Source: Symsagittifera roscoffensis (lineage: Eukaryota > Xenacoelomorpha > Acoela > Convolutidae). From it: DNA of 64,000 nucleotides. Position 1 is the first letter of the stretch. Every line of letters starts with the position of its first letter. Shown here in pieces: positions 18,151 to 29,231 of the stretch. The notes under the pieces are model-generated. The model was given only the letters and a program-made list of their open reading frames with translations, ran no database searches and was not told where the DNA came from. The stretch is taken from NCBI RefSeq assembly GCF_963678635.1, contig NC_087067.1, positions 22,761,547 to 22,825,546 of the forward strand, in the 5' to 3' direction. A program made the translations under genes and the position numbers.

Positions 18151-19248
18151 GACAACGACGACAATGGCTTCGGATCTCAAATCAGCCTCAATAGTTCGAC
18201 TCAGAAAAATGGCGCATACACCGATAGAGAGACTGGCACCATGGACCAATTTGGTGTAGTGAGGGCAATAAGCAAGACCACAAACGGACCAGGTCAGTCA
18301 GGGGACTTTGTGACCATGGCGTATTCGGAGATGCGAATTGGGAAGATTAGAAACACGGGGCTATGTTACCCACCTGCGGATCCAGAAGCGGATCACAAAG
18401 AGACGTCGAGGCAGAGAATCAAGACCCGAGTCTCGACCAGCACCAAGCTACCTGGAACCGACAGGGTGACGCCGCCACTTATGACGCCATTAGTGGATAA
18501 CGGAGCATCAATCGAAGAGGCCTTGACCAACATAGTGGGCAGCAGAGGAGAACAGAATGAACAGATGTCCTTAAGAATGAGTGAACTAGAAATAGCAGTC
18601 CACGTCGAGAGAGAAAACCTGTGGGAAGAGATCAACTGCAACAGACAAGAAGTTAGCAGAAGCAAAAAACGCTTGAAGGGGAGAAGGGATGAAAACTTGG
18701 CTAAGAGTTTGTCGCAAATGACGAGGGAAGCTGAACAGAGAGAGTTAAGATTGAGAGATGACATGGAGAAGTTTGGAATTCAACAAGAGCAGACTCTTGG
18801 GACTCTTGACACGAATATAGACGCGATGATGGAGAGGCGAACTCAGGCTATCATGGATAGGTTGGATGGGCTACTAGGCAGCAGGAGTGGATCGAAGAAT
18901 GGGGAACCGAACTCGGGAGAAACCAGCGGGGAGCCGAGGGTGAATTTCAGTGAACAACCGAATAGGAGAAGGACACATGGATCCACTAGAGGAAGAGGCA
19001 TTTCATCAAGCTATGCCACAGGGGACAATAGGCAACGGGGCCCAAACATCAGAGCAAGTTCAACTGGCAACAGGCCGACCTCAAACAAACGACCGACGCA
19101 AGATACACATGCGGCTGGGAGATATGATTCCAGGAAGTGGAGTCATGTGAATCAAGGAAGAAGTCATCCCAGCGATTCGGGCAGTACGGCAAATCCAGAG
19201 TCTATATCAGGTTGCAATGATGCTCAAGCGGGGCATTCAAGAGATTAA
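18151..19248 (+). pseudogene. gag middle region with coiled coil, element II
   Basis: Open in one frame to 19248 (the frame also runs upstream into the LINE insert). It repeats the acidic stretch seen at 15731-15903, then continues through a long charged coiled-coil (around 18500-18870; many Glu/Arg with MTREAEQRELRLRDDMEKFG) into a Ser/Arg/Gly-rich tail (TRGRGISSS). Position and composition suit the region before the Gypsy capsid. No enzymatic motif is present. Confidence 0.6.
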
Positions 19249-20110
19249 GGGCATTCAATTCTAACGAGGTTATCTAGAACCAATGAACGCAGTGAAAAGA
19301 CCAGAAAAAATTTTAAGAAACGAAGATGGTAAAAGGGTGAATCTGATGGCTGTATTGATACCTGGATAGAGGTAACGATACTGCATTTTGAACAGGTGGA
19401 CTTGTCAGAAAGACAAGAATGCAGTGCGCTCACCAGTAACCTGGAAAGGACAGCCCTAAATTGCGTAATGGCCAAAAAGCAATACCAGCGGGATACTGCT
19501 TAGAAAATCTTTGAAATCTTGTTAAATCGTTTTCTCAGAGGTGCAAGGACACCAAACTATGATGCGCTTCGAGAAACGGAGGCAACGTGAAGACGAGACG
19601 ATAGACAAGTTTCTAGACGATTTGGAAATGCTGAGAACCAGATGAGTCAAACAGAAGGATGAACCTGGCTGTAGCCTCAAAATTCATCGATGGTGTGAAG
19701 AATGATGAGCTTCGAACCATGTTAGCGGCGCATTACACACCGCTTTCAACCGATGCGCCAACACCAGAGGAATTGAGACTCAAGTCAAAAGAATATCTTT
19801 TACTGAAGCCTCCATCGAGATCTGGATATTACAAAAACAGTTATGGCAATTTTAACAATGGACCAGCAAGCCAAGGTAACAACTGGTACAAACCAAGGGA
19901 TGATATGGACAAGAGACTCTCTTGTGCAAATTTCAGTTCGACGGACCATCACGTGTCAGCATGCCCAATCTATAAACAGGACATGAAAGCAGTAGGTTTT
20001 AGCCTCGAGGATGAAGATGTCAGAGGTCAATCATGAAGATTTCATGAGAGGAATGATTGCGGAATTTGGCCCAAGGTGTTTCTTCTGTAACTTGGAAGGT
20101 CATTTTAAAT
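19249..20110 (+). pseudogene. gag capsid end and two zinc knuckles, element II
   Basis: Frames here are broken, but the capsid-like signature is clear: FEKRRQREDETIDKFLDDLEM (about 19565-19630) and ASKFIDGVKNDELRTML in the frame 19659-20036. Two CCHC zinc knuckles follow. The first (19923-19964) reads C-x2-F-x4-H-x4-C, its second Cys replaced by Phe. The second (from 20077, other frame) reads CFFC-x4-H and has lost its last Cys. Zinc knuckles package element RNA, so both losses fit a dead copy. Confidence 0.75.
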
Positions 20111-20689
20111 CGGATCTACACTAGGACCTACGTCACAATAGATAGCGACCAAATGGGGCAGATCTATTTAGGACAGAAAGAACTTAAGGTCCGCAGAATT
20201 GGCCATTATGCTATGATGGAGCAAGATGCAGTACAAATAGGGTACGAGGCAGATGTGACTGCACATCTGCTAGACACCAATGGGAAGAAAATTGGAGTAA
20301 CAGGAATACTGGATACAGGAGCAGTGGTAAGCTGGATGCCCATAAAAACATGGGAAAGAATGGGCTTCACGAGGGAAAATCTAATTACAACGAACCGGAG
20401 ATTGGCGGCCGCCAACCGCGGAGCAATTTACGTGGCCGGAAGGACACCAATAACGGTCCTTCACATGGGAGGACGCGATCTTTGGACGAGCTTCCTGGTG
20501 GTTGAGAATTTAGACGACTCAGACAAATTCATTCTGGGCCGTGACTTTGTCAGGAACTTCGATGTGATGAGTGCCTTGAGCAACGGTCTAATAAGGATTA
20601 GAAATCCGGACTGGAAGTATGTTAAGAACCCAATTAATAGAATAATAACAGATGTTAACAAGGTATCATTTTTTCAGATAGAAAGGTAA
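20057..20689 (+). CDS. Aspartic protease, element II
   Basis: The retropepsin domain cuts the Gag-Pol polyprotein. The 210-aa frame carries the active-site triad DTG at residues 86-88 (GILDTGAVVSW) and the second conserved block ILGRD at 159-163 (FILGRDFVRNFDV), spaced as in Gypsy proteases. The first ~50 residues are the end of gag/NC in another frame. The domain itself seems uninterrupted and ends before a short gap to the RT linker. No element I counterpart lies in the window. Confidence 0.88.
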   Translation: MRNLAQGVSSVTWKVILNRIYTRTYVTIDSDQMGQIYLGQKELKVRRIGHYAMMEQDAVQIGYEADVTAHLLDTNGKKIGVTGILDTGAVVSWMPIKTWERMGFTRENLITTNRRLAAANRGAIYVAGRTPITVLHMGGRDLWTSFLVVENLDDSDKFILGRDFVRNFDVMSALSNGLIRIRNPDWKYVKNPINRIITDVNKVSFFQIER

Positions 20690-20727
20690 AACTACAGCCG
20701 GGACAAGCTGTAATAGCAATTTTTAGA

Positions 20728-22085
20728 ATGAGAAATATAAATTCGTTAACTGATAGTAAACAGGTTTGTTTGGAACCCAACCTAAATAGTCAAAGCTCGG
20801 TGATTTTAGTCCGGAGCTTTTCCATAACACGAAACGGGCTGTTGTCCAGTGCGTTTAATGAACACACTGGACACCACGGTTACGATACAGCGTGGAAAGC
20901 AACTTGGTTACGCTTTGCCGATGAAAACCGACTATGAGGAGACACAAAACTTGAAAAAATATATTGAGAAAGACTGCCCAAATCATGCTGACAAGGATAA
21001 AATTTTAAAGAAAATTGATGAGTTTAAATCTATTAATAAACTGTTTTCAATGAAATCCGAAACGGATGACGGCTTGTCGAGCTGCTCGAACTTTCCCGAA
21101 CGCCCTCGTCATATGAGCTAGAATTCGACAAACCTGTTTTGCATTAAAGTCGGTTTTAAATCGGAATGCGGACGTATTTTCAAAACAAAAAGCGGGCATC
21201 GGTTGCTGCAATTTCGTCGAACACGAAATAGAATTAGAGGAAGGCGCCATTCCTCATAGGGAAGGCGCAAGGCGAATGATGCCTCATAAATTGGAAGCGT
21301 GCCGAGCGAAAACAGAAATGTTGCTCGAATACGACATGATAGAACCCTCAAACTTGTCTTGGGCTTGCGGGGTAGTCATGGCCAAGAAGAAGGGGGCAGC
21401 TCAGGTTCTATTGCGACTTTCGTTGCCTGAACGCAAAGACATTAAAAGATGCGTACCCGATAACGCGAATAGACGAGAGCCTCTCGAAACTTGGTTAATC
21501 GCCACACTGGACTTGGGTTCTGCCTTCTGGCAGGTCCCTCTGTGGGAGAAGGACAGAGAAAAGACCGGATTCGCATGAGAATTGGGGTTGTACCAGTGGA
21601 AGAGGACGCCCTTCGGCTTGTGCAACGCCACGGCCACTTTTCAAAGACTGATGGCTCAGGCTTTGACCAGAGTGACGAAGAAGTACGGGAACCTTGTGAT
21701 GGGTTACGTGGATGACGTAGTCATAGCAACACCCACCTTGGCAAACCACATTGATTGGCTCGATGAGGTCTTTGCATGCATGAAAAGAGCAGTCTTGAAA
21801 AGCAAACCATCGAAATGTGAAATCCTCAGGGATTTCATCAAGTATCTAGGAAGAATGGTGGACAGGCATGGCGTGAGGCCGGACCCGGAAGCAGTGGAGG
21901 CTGTGTTGACATGGAAGGCTCCCAGAACGGACACACAACTCATGAGCTTCCTAGCGTTTGCCAATTTTTACAGTGAGTTCATAAAAGGATATGCAGACAA
22001 AGTATATCCCATGCAGAAACTGATGCGCAACAAAGGAAAGAATTCGAATGGAACGAAGAAGCTCAAGCCACCTTCGAGAACATAA
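20728..22085 (+). pseudogene. Reverse transcriptase, element II (frameshifted)
   Basis: A Ty3/Gypsy RT spread over at least four frames. The linker before RT ends in VTIQRGKQLGYALP (20849 frame). The RT begins near 21250 with EYDMIEPSNLSWACGVVMAKKK, then ATLDLGSAFWQVPL, and, after an in-frame stop at ~21576, TPFGLCNATATFQRLM and the catalytic YVDD at 21705-21716. FIKYLGRMVDRHGVRPDPEAVEAV and FLAFANFYSEFIKGYADKV follow, typical of the Gypsy RT/RNase H junction. The part between 21400 and 21480 is frameshifted and the segment 21122-21275 is badly decayed. Confidence 0.9.
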
Positions 22086-22840
22086 AGCGGAAACTGTGCG
22101 AGGCGCCAGCGCTAGGCATGCATACAGAGGAGGGCATGTATGTTCTTGATACAGATGCATCAGTAGTGGCCATCTCAGGAATGCTGCATCAGAAGCAGTT
22201 AAGGAATGGGAGAACAGTTCTCCGTCCCATTGCATATGGCAGTAAAATGTTGAGTGACACTGAAATGAAGTATGGTGCGCCTAAGGCAGAAATGTTTGCA
22301 GTGGTCAAATTCGTGGAGAAGTACCGCGCATACTTAGGGAGCGCTCCTTTTGAGTTACGCGTGGACAATAGAGCGTTATCCTGGTTGAAGACGTACTCGA
22401 TGGACCAGAGCTATATTGCTCGGCGGATAGTCAGATTAGACGGCTACCACATGTTAATTGAGCACAGGATGCGTGACAAAATCCAAAATGCTGATAGCAT
22501 CAGCAAGAAGACTGAGTTTTATGAAAGACTTGAACAGAAGCAAGCCAATCAGGCGGAAATCAAGGAAGGGTTCTCGTTTCTGAATAAAGAAACGTATGAG
22601 GCGCTAAGCTTGACGAGATGGTTGGACAAATCTGGACATCCGATTCCGGGACACCCCGAGTTACCAGTAGAGAAGGCAGCGGAAATAAAGATCTTATCAA
22701 AGAAGGACCCGGTGCCTTTGGATCTGTTGCTACGTTCCAACCTGGTCCAACAGGAACTCTCTCGCATGAACATAAACAGCCTCTTGTTGCTGGATAAAAC
22801 GGTGCAGTTCACTCTGCAAGTTATGCGGAGGTGCAGTTAA
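22086..22840 (+). pseudogene. RNase H domain, element II
   Basis: The frame from 22118 gives 240 aa with the Ty3-type RNase H signature: VLDTDASVVAISGMLHQ (first acidic residue D13), AEMFAVVKFVEKY (Glu), and LRVDNRALSWL (Asp). The domain ends near residue 140 and a connection region follows. The frame finally breaks at 22802-22855, where a ~28-bp unit containing CTCTGCAAGT is tandemly duplicated. The domain core is intact, but the polyprotein context is not. Confidence 0.85.
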
Positions 22841-23410
22841 CTCTGCAAGTGACTGGAGATGACCCCGAGAGGGCAGCAGCCATGGCATCGGTAGCAGTCA
22901 GTGAGAAAATAAAGATTATGCCATCAAGACATCAACACAAAGAAATTGAGAGGGATTGTAGGACAATAGTTCAGCAACTAGTGTCCTCGATACCCCAGAA
23001 CGTCTTGACAAGTACATCGTACAAACGAAAAGAATAGGTGGAAGGGACACAAAGGAAAACCGTCACCTTTCAGGATCAGGATCAGAAAGGCGAAGAGGTT
23101 GAACAAAACCTGGGGCAAGAAAGTTTGTCCGGGAGAAGGTCGTTGATGGGAACAAGCCAGTTTATCAACAAGACCCGGGAAGTCAGGTCTAGAGGAAAAT
23201 GTTCAAGCTGAGGAACAAGACCTGGAGGATAAAATTTTGTCCGGGGAGTTCAGATGGATAACCAGAGTGCATAAATCTGATCCCGAAGAAGAAACATGCT
23301 CACTCACAGATTCTTCCTTTGATGAAAGTTCGAGGAATTCAAGAATTGACACTTACTCAGACAGTAACTCGAGCACATGATCGGAATTTTCAGAGCTAGC
23401 GATCCACACG
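22831..23410 (+). pseudogene. RNase H/integrase linker, element II
   Basis: A 68-aa frame (22831-23037) holds a conserved basic helical piece (EKIKIMPSRHQHKEIERDC). It matches 918-1106 of element I, where it appears out of order because of a tandem duplication. Stops then break the reading to 23410, with acidic and Ser-rich remnants that match the first bases of the window. No catalytic motif is seen. Confidence 0.6.
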
Positions 23411-24905
23411 TTGCTAGTGGAAACTCGAGCAAGAGACCTGGACAGAGAGTTACATCAAGACCCTGACAGTGATCGTTACCTGCTAAGTAGCGAAACAGTC
23501 TTTGACAACGCAGCGGATGATCTAGAAACAATGGCGGTATCGAAACGATCGATGAGTTTGTTGCCGCAGAAAGGAGTGGCCAGGACTGATCTTCAACCCT
23601 TCAGACAAGAGACAGAGCCATTGGTGAAAATTTGGTGCGTGAAGATGGAAAATTACACGCATCAGGCAGATGACAGGAATAGTCAATTGAGGGTCATGAA
23701 GGAACACTTGAAGACAAGATACAGACTCTCAGACCTTCTAAGAGCACAGAGAAATGACAGCATGACTAGCCACTTGAAAAGGTGGATCTAAAATGGAACA
23801 CCAGACAAAGGTGACCTGTAGGAAGATAGTTACCGTATTCTGAGACAGTACTTTATGCAGAAAGAGGGACGGTTATATCTGAACAAGGACGGGATCGTGG
23901 CTTGCAAGAGAAGAGAAGAAGACAAAGTCCTGTACAAATATAACGTGATAGTGTTGCCGCAACTCTATCAGACAGAACTTTAATTCAGGCCGCATGATCA
24001 TATGGGCCATCAGGGAATCAACAAAGTATACCAGAGGATCCTGAAGCGCTTTGAGCGGCCTGGAATGAAAAAGTCATGCGAGAAGTCTGTAACAACAAGT
24101 CTGCCATGCCAACAGGTCAAGGATCCAAGGAAATTGCGATTTCCCTCGCAGTCGATCGAGTCATCTGAATTCAACGAGGTGGGACAGATTGACCATCAGA
24201 AAATATGTAAAACAGACAGTGGCTATAATGAGGTCTTGGTCATGATAGACTACTTCACGAAGTATGCAGAGGCCGTGCCCTGCATAACTGCCTCAGCAGA
24301 AGAGACGCGCGGTCATCTAATCAATACGTGGATAGCGAGACATGGTTGTCCGATGACGTTTCAACCGAATAACGGAACAGCTTTCGTGGGAGAACTTACG
24401 AAAGAACTCATGAGGCGTTCATAGGTGGCTCAAGCTCACTTCACGACATACCATTTCCAGACGAATGGTTCAGTGGAAAGGCAAAATCGAACGTTGGTGT
24501 CGACGCTGAGGGTACATTGTTTCATAGTTACATGACCGTAGTTACATGACCGATTGGGACAGGTACCTTCCACATGTGATGGGAGCTTACAACAGCACGC
24601 AACACTTCACCACTGGAGTTAGTCCACATATGATGTTAACCGGACACGAAAAGTCTTTGCCCTTGACTTTCTTTTACCCAAAGTATGAAGGGAAGAAAAC
24701 ATCACCACAAGTCTATGTAAGGGATGTGATTAGACGTCAGCAAGAACTAAACGACTTGTGTAGACGGAACATTCAGCAGGGACAGTCAAAGCAGAGGAAA
24801 CGGTTCGATAAAAAAAAGCAGCTGGTGCAAAAGCTTACTCGGTGGGAGACTACGTATGGGTATTTCAAAACGTTATACCAACAAAAGGACCAAAAAAGCT
24901 CCTAA
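23411..24905 (+). pseudogene. Integrase, element II (multiple stops, changed active site)
   Basis: The same protein as element I's integrase. One frame carries the N-terminal region (23411-23791), the zinc-binding domain and the core to 24424, with in-frame stops at about 23789, 23818 and 23981; the rest is in another frame (24546-24905). The second catalytic Asp has become Asn (FQPNNGTAF instead of FQSDNG) and the first zinc Cys is Ser, so it could not work even without the stops. It keeps ~27 residues after SLPL that element I lacks. A 14-bp tandem duplication (TAGTTACATGACCG) near 24532 shifts the frame. Confidence 0.85.
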
Positions 24906-25679
24906 AAAATGGAGGGGACCCTTCATAATAACGGAACTGCACCAGGATGGACGTTTTTATAGACTGAGTTCCGGCCGAGCCGCTCACTACGAAACCATTA
25001 AGCCACACAACCCATCGACAGAAGACTGGTGCATACCTGCAGACATGGAAGAGGGTGATTATCTGATGATGGACCCTACCTGTGAGGTCAATGAAAAGGT
25101 CACCAGGGAAAAGAATGATGGAAATGAGGTCGTAGAGGAAGGGTCAAGTCCACCACTGGACCTGGATCCCAACGAGGTGATTGAAACAGATGAAGAAACC
25201 TTACCTTACGCAGAAAAGGACTGGCAAGACCCCGAACAGATGGAGTTCCCTAAGAATTTGGAACCAGATCTTCCGTTTACCATACAGACTCGACAGAGTG
25301 ACAGGACAAGACTCACGAAGAAAAACAATCCTTACGGAGATGACTTCGTAGTAGACAGAACGGATCTGAAGAAGGTAATGGAAGAATTGGTGGGTCTAGA
25401 AGAAGTAACCGTGTCGCAAGACATCGAAACAGTCGACGACCGCGACGAGGAGTGGATCGATGACCGGTCCAAGCCCGAGGTAGAATTAGACGACGAGCAA
25501 CAGCAATCCTATGAACAGGACTTGACGAATCTGCGTGTCTTGGAATGGCTGAACTAAATGACGTCGGACCCAAAGGAGACCAGTGCCACGATTCAAGATG
25601 TAGACCGTGTGAGCATAAAATACATAAAAACCGAAAGGGATGATCCTTCCTGAGCTGACTTACCCACATTGAAAAATTA
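24856..25679 (+). pseudogene. Integrase GPY/F module and acidic tail, element II
   Basis: The 233-aa frame 24856-25557 holds the GPY/F-like module (PKKWRGPFIITELHQDG) and an acidic tail like that of element I (residues rich in Glu/Asp, ending VLEWLN). It stops at 25555-25557 where element I continues for ~60 codons. The remaining codons are present to about 25650. An A-rich run at 25681-25691 corresponds to the A8 run before the macro ORF in element I. Confidence 0.8.
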
Positions 25680-25682
25680 TTT

Positions 25683-26231
25683 TAAAAAAAAATAAGAATA
25701 GCAAGAGAGACAGGTAATCTAGAAGCAGAGATAGGCAGGGACCCTGAGAAACCGGACATAGGGAAAGTAGTTGAGTTAAGTTTTAACTTGCCAAATGAGT
25801 ACTCAAGTAGCATAATATTGACAGATAGCGATTTTATACTCACTAATAGAACATTTGCGATAGCGATCACAGCGGACCATAAGTTTTAAGACAGCGTTAG
25901 CAGCGGATTTTAAGAGAGAATATAAAATCATTTCCTTGGAAGCAAAGACCAGAAATAGGAGGCGTAGCAGCTACCGGGAAAGTATCTCTGCTTCTTGGTG
26001 ACGAGGGCAACGAAGAAGCAGCATGTGGACCCGGAAAACCTAGTCTTGTCCTTGACGAGACTGAGAGACTTCCTTGTGGAAAGGGAAGTGAAGGAACTCT
26101 CGCTTCCATTTTACGACCCGAACCGAGGACGACTGCATCCACGAGAGCTGTATGCACTGATACACGTAATCTTTTCTGATAATAACATACAAGTAAACTT
26201 ACATAAGAAATATTATTTGAGTATACCCTGA
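25683..26231 (+). pseudogene. Macro-domain-like ORF, element II (frameshifted)
   Basis: Second copy of the macro-domain ORF. The N-terminal strands are readable in one frame (LTDSDFILTN near 25820), then a shift near 25878 breaks it. The C-terminal half is open in 25995-26231 (MVTRATKKQHVDPENLV, ELSLPFYDPNRGRLHPREL). Compared with element I it keeps nine extra residues (FLVEREVKE region) between the DPENLV helix and LSLP, which makes the spacing closer to that of cellular macro proteins. The post-strand loop YDPNRGRL still lacks the usual glycine-rich ligand loop. Two independent copies argue that the domain is a fixed part of this element family. Confidence 0.6.
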
Positions 26232-26587
26232 GTTTAGGTTGCATGCAGGAAGGTGCCATACTAAGTGTGTTGTGTGTGATATGTTATGTGTTATGTGTTA
26301 AGTTAATAAGACCCTGGGTAAGGAGGATTTAGTGACCATGAATAACCAAATAACGATCTTAGGAATAGATCCAAAGTTTGGACTGTCCATTCTTAGGTCG
26401 AAATCCAAATTTTTAGCAATAACTTGATTTTAATATTTTGACTGTTTTAAAAAAATTTTTACACAACATTAGAGTGACGCTGACAAATGTGAGATTCCTG
26501 ACCTTTTTTCTAGATCCTGATTGATCGTTTATTTTTTCACCTGATTTCAATTGATCAAACTGATAATAGAATCGAATCTAAAAGAAG
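26232..26587 (+). promoter_or_regulatory. Spacer with conserved splice-like signals, element II
   Basis: Counterpart of 3899-4272. The donor-like CTGGGTAAG (GT at 26318-26319) and acceptor-like CCTTTTTTCTAG (AG at 26512-26513) are kept and would remove 196 bp, ending 74 bp before the X1 start at 26588. The interior has indels relative to element I, while both boundary motifs and ~40 bp around AATAGATCCAAAGTTTGGAC are conserved. Confidence 0.45.
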
Positions 26588-27660
26588 ATGGACAACTTCG
26601 ACTTGAACGAATTGATGGACCTGGCAGAGGCGTACGTAGGACCGATGATAGATGCGATCTATCGTCATCTGATGGTTCGAGACTTCGCACTGGAGGACCC
26701 AGAGGTAGCCATATTGCTGGCCGCCCTAATAAACATCTTGGGGCATGATAACCGTGGGGACCGCCCCAAGGAAGTTTTTATGATGGCCTCATACGGAGAA
26801 AGTGGAGTACTAGACCGTCCAAACATGAGAGTAATGAGGTGGAGAAACGGGGCTCTCTCAGGAAGTGACTTGGCAAACGAGCCTTGATTGGAAAGTTCCA
26901 GGACCTATCAACCAGGTGAGATGCCTCTGCCAATCAAGCCTAGGCCTGATCTTAGAAGAATGCATCAGGAGATGAACAGTGAGTTTGCCTCGTCTAGTTC
27001 ACAACTGAGAGCAGCTGTGCCACCAACGAGGGCGAGAGTAGAAGAAGAAGTTCAGACGAACGAAACCATGCAAGATCCTAACGAAACGATAGAAGAACTG
27101 GAGAAGACCAGCAGGGAGCTGGATGAAATGACCAAAACCATGCTCAGTACGGAAGAAGATAGAGACATGTGAAAAAAACTGTGTGAAGATTGCAACAAGA
27201 AACAGGGTCAAGAAAAAGAACGCTTGAGGCAGGAATATATAGAGCGATCGGAACGGCTGGCGTTGACGACGGCAGTGGAAAAAGTGATACCTGCAAGGAA
27301 TGTTCCTCGTGGGCAGTCCCCGATGGAAATCCTGACGCCTCGCGAACAAAGTCAGACATTGGAGGTGCAACCCCCAACTACGGCAGGGAGAGTAACAATT
27401 CCGGACCCGAGTGACACCCTAGGTGACCCAGTCGTGGAGCAAACAGTGAGAAAATTGATAGAAACAGCTGGAAAATTGGTCGCTAATAGGAATGCGCCAG
27501 GTTCCGGGGTGACTGCACCCTATGGAACAAAAGATGATACGGGCAGAGTACAACTCTCCCAAGAGACGATGGCGAGAACGGGACTTGGTGATACAACGTT
27601 ACCAACAAGAAGCTCTAAGGTCCCAGAAGAAAGTGTCTCGAGTGATTGACGTGCAGAAAA
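26588..27660 (+). pseudogene. Accessory ORF X1 N-terminal domain and coiled coil, element II
   Basis: The start MDNFDLNELMDLAEAYVG lies in a good context (AAGATGG). Frames 26588-26887, 26888-27172 (same frame, separated by one TGA at 26885-26887) and 27224-27649 cover the conserved N-domain, a Pro-rich link, a coiled coil (about 27050-27250, EELEKTSRELDEMTKTML) and the Thr/Pro-rich tail (TIPDPSDTLGDPVVEQTV). The matching part of element I is 4273-5373. The domain architecture is N-domain, coiled coil, SGNH; I know no named family with it. Confidence 0.65.
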
Positions 27661-28377
27661 ACAACCAGGCGAAGAATAACTTCACAGGAGTTCCGGACAC
27701 GGATCCGCGAGCCTGCTTCAATCGATCGACTTGGTGCCCAGCACTAAACCTGCAGCAGCTGCCACTTGGGACATCACATCTGATACTGGGTGACAGCTTG
27801 GTGAGAATACTCCAGAACCTGAGGATCTCCTGGATCACCACGGTGATGGCGTTTGGAGGTGCAACGATAGCCCAGCTATTTCGAATGGTGGAGCTCATGA
27901 ACCCAGGAAGGATTCCTAAAATAATGATCCTAATAGGGACGAACAATGTATCTAGAGGCTCAGATGAGGAAGAGGCACAATGGGAGTCGAAGATGATTCA
28001 CTACTCTCTGGCAGAAATTCAAGTGCGCGGTACTGAACGTCTGCACCGTACCAATGAGCACAAAAACGTTGACATCGACAGGAAGAAGACATAATGAAGG
28101 AGTCATCAGGTGAAACTACATACTAAGAAATCTGTCGAGTCGGAATGCTAAACGTATGATCCTTATGGACATTGAACACGAGCTGAGACCTATGGATCAG
28201 GCCAGACTAACCACCGATGGGATCCACTCTGATAGCAACGAAGGACAAGCCTGGATGAACCGAGTCTTCCAGGAGCGACTTGATGAAATGGAAGTCGAGC
28301 TCTTTGACACGGGAGTGCTGAAGAAAGAAGGACAACGAACGAGTCGGCAATTTCAACCTTTGTGCCCCTCAACCTAG
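27522..28377 (+). pseudogene. X1 SGNH/GDSL hydrolase domain with all four blocks, element II
   Basis: SGNH hydrolases are Ser esterases or acyl hydrolases. In the 190-aa frame 27522-28094, block I reads LILGDSLVR (candidate nucleophile S92), block II FGGATIAQL (Gly112-113) and block III LIGTNNVSRG (N141). In 28156-28377, block V reads TTDGIHSD (D21 and H24 of that frame). A stop and frameshift near 28094-28112 separate III from V. The SGNH fold therefore seems certain in outline. In this context it may act on lipids or glycans during transfer, or it may have only a binding role; CR1-type LINEs carry an SGNH domain in ORF1 whose role is also unclear. Confidence 0.78.
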
Positions 28378-29231
28378 AAACACGTCTGGGAACGGTCCCA
28401 GCCGTGACCTACAGTCCGCAAAGCTCTAGCGAGCCAGGTCAAAGGACAGATGTACAGGATCGATTAGGAGAGGCGCCAATAAGAAGAACCATTCATCCAT
28501 TCTCCCTGGCATATCTACAAACAGGACCTGATGAAATTGAATCTTCAGACGGTGAGGTTTGCAGCAGATGCCATGAAGATGTTAAATGGAGCGCGCTTAT
28601 CCGTCAACGGACTGTAATCAATCGCAGGCGTGGACTGGTTGATAGCAGCTGGCATAAACTTCAGCTTCACCACCGCCTTGAGATTTGCTGACGTAGAGTG
28701 ACTGCCCTCAAACAATACAATGGGTCCAGTAAATGCAAGACCTTTGCATGATGTGAAAATGAATCATGATGAAGGAAATCGAGAAGAAAGGCCCGAAAGA
28801 TTCTTGACAACGAGGGCACCAATAGGACAACACGTGAAAAAGTTCAGGTAGATACGAGCATCCCCAGGTCACATAAAAGAAAGAGCGTACACGAAACAAG
28901 TGGCTGAAGAAGGCGATATTCAGATAAATGGTGGATTAGGAAAGACGAGACCATCTTTGCAGCGTATGACAAAGCAGAAATGAGGAAAGCGAAGATTATG
29001 ATAGTCGCGAACTCAGACTTCGTATATACATATACCTCCAAGATTTGGACCTAATGCAGTCGGTGTCAATGGCAATCGGGGTACAACGATAGACGGAAAT
29101 GAACCCAATCACAACCGTATTTGCCGGCATGAACGATCATCTACACAGTAGGGGTTTCCTGAGCAGACTCAGAGAGCCTACGACGGCCGAAGACGCTGTA
29201 TGGCTAGCTATAAAAGGATATCCTTGAATGG
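28378..29231 (+). pseudogene. Decayed coding region between X1 and X2, element II
   Basis: The stretch has protein-like segments in several frames but no long ORF: SVNGL and FSFTTALRFADVE near 28600-28700, and an aromatic-rich piece ending NSDFVYTYTSKIW at 29000-29050, followed by the short MNPITTVF frame (29100-29228) shared with element I. Element I lacks about 28378-29000. It is probably the X1 end or X2 start of the parent element. I see no known domain. Confidence 0.45.
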
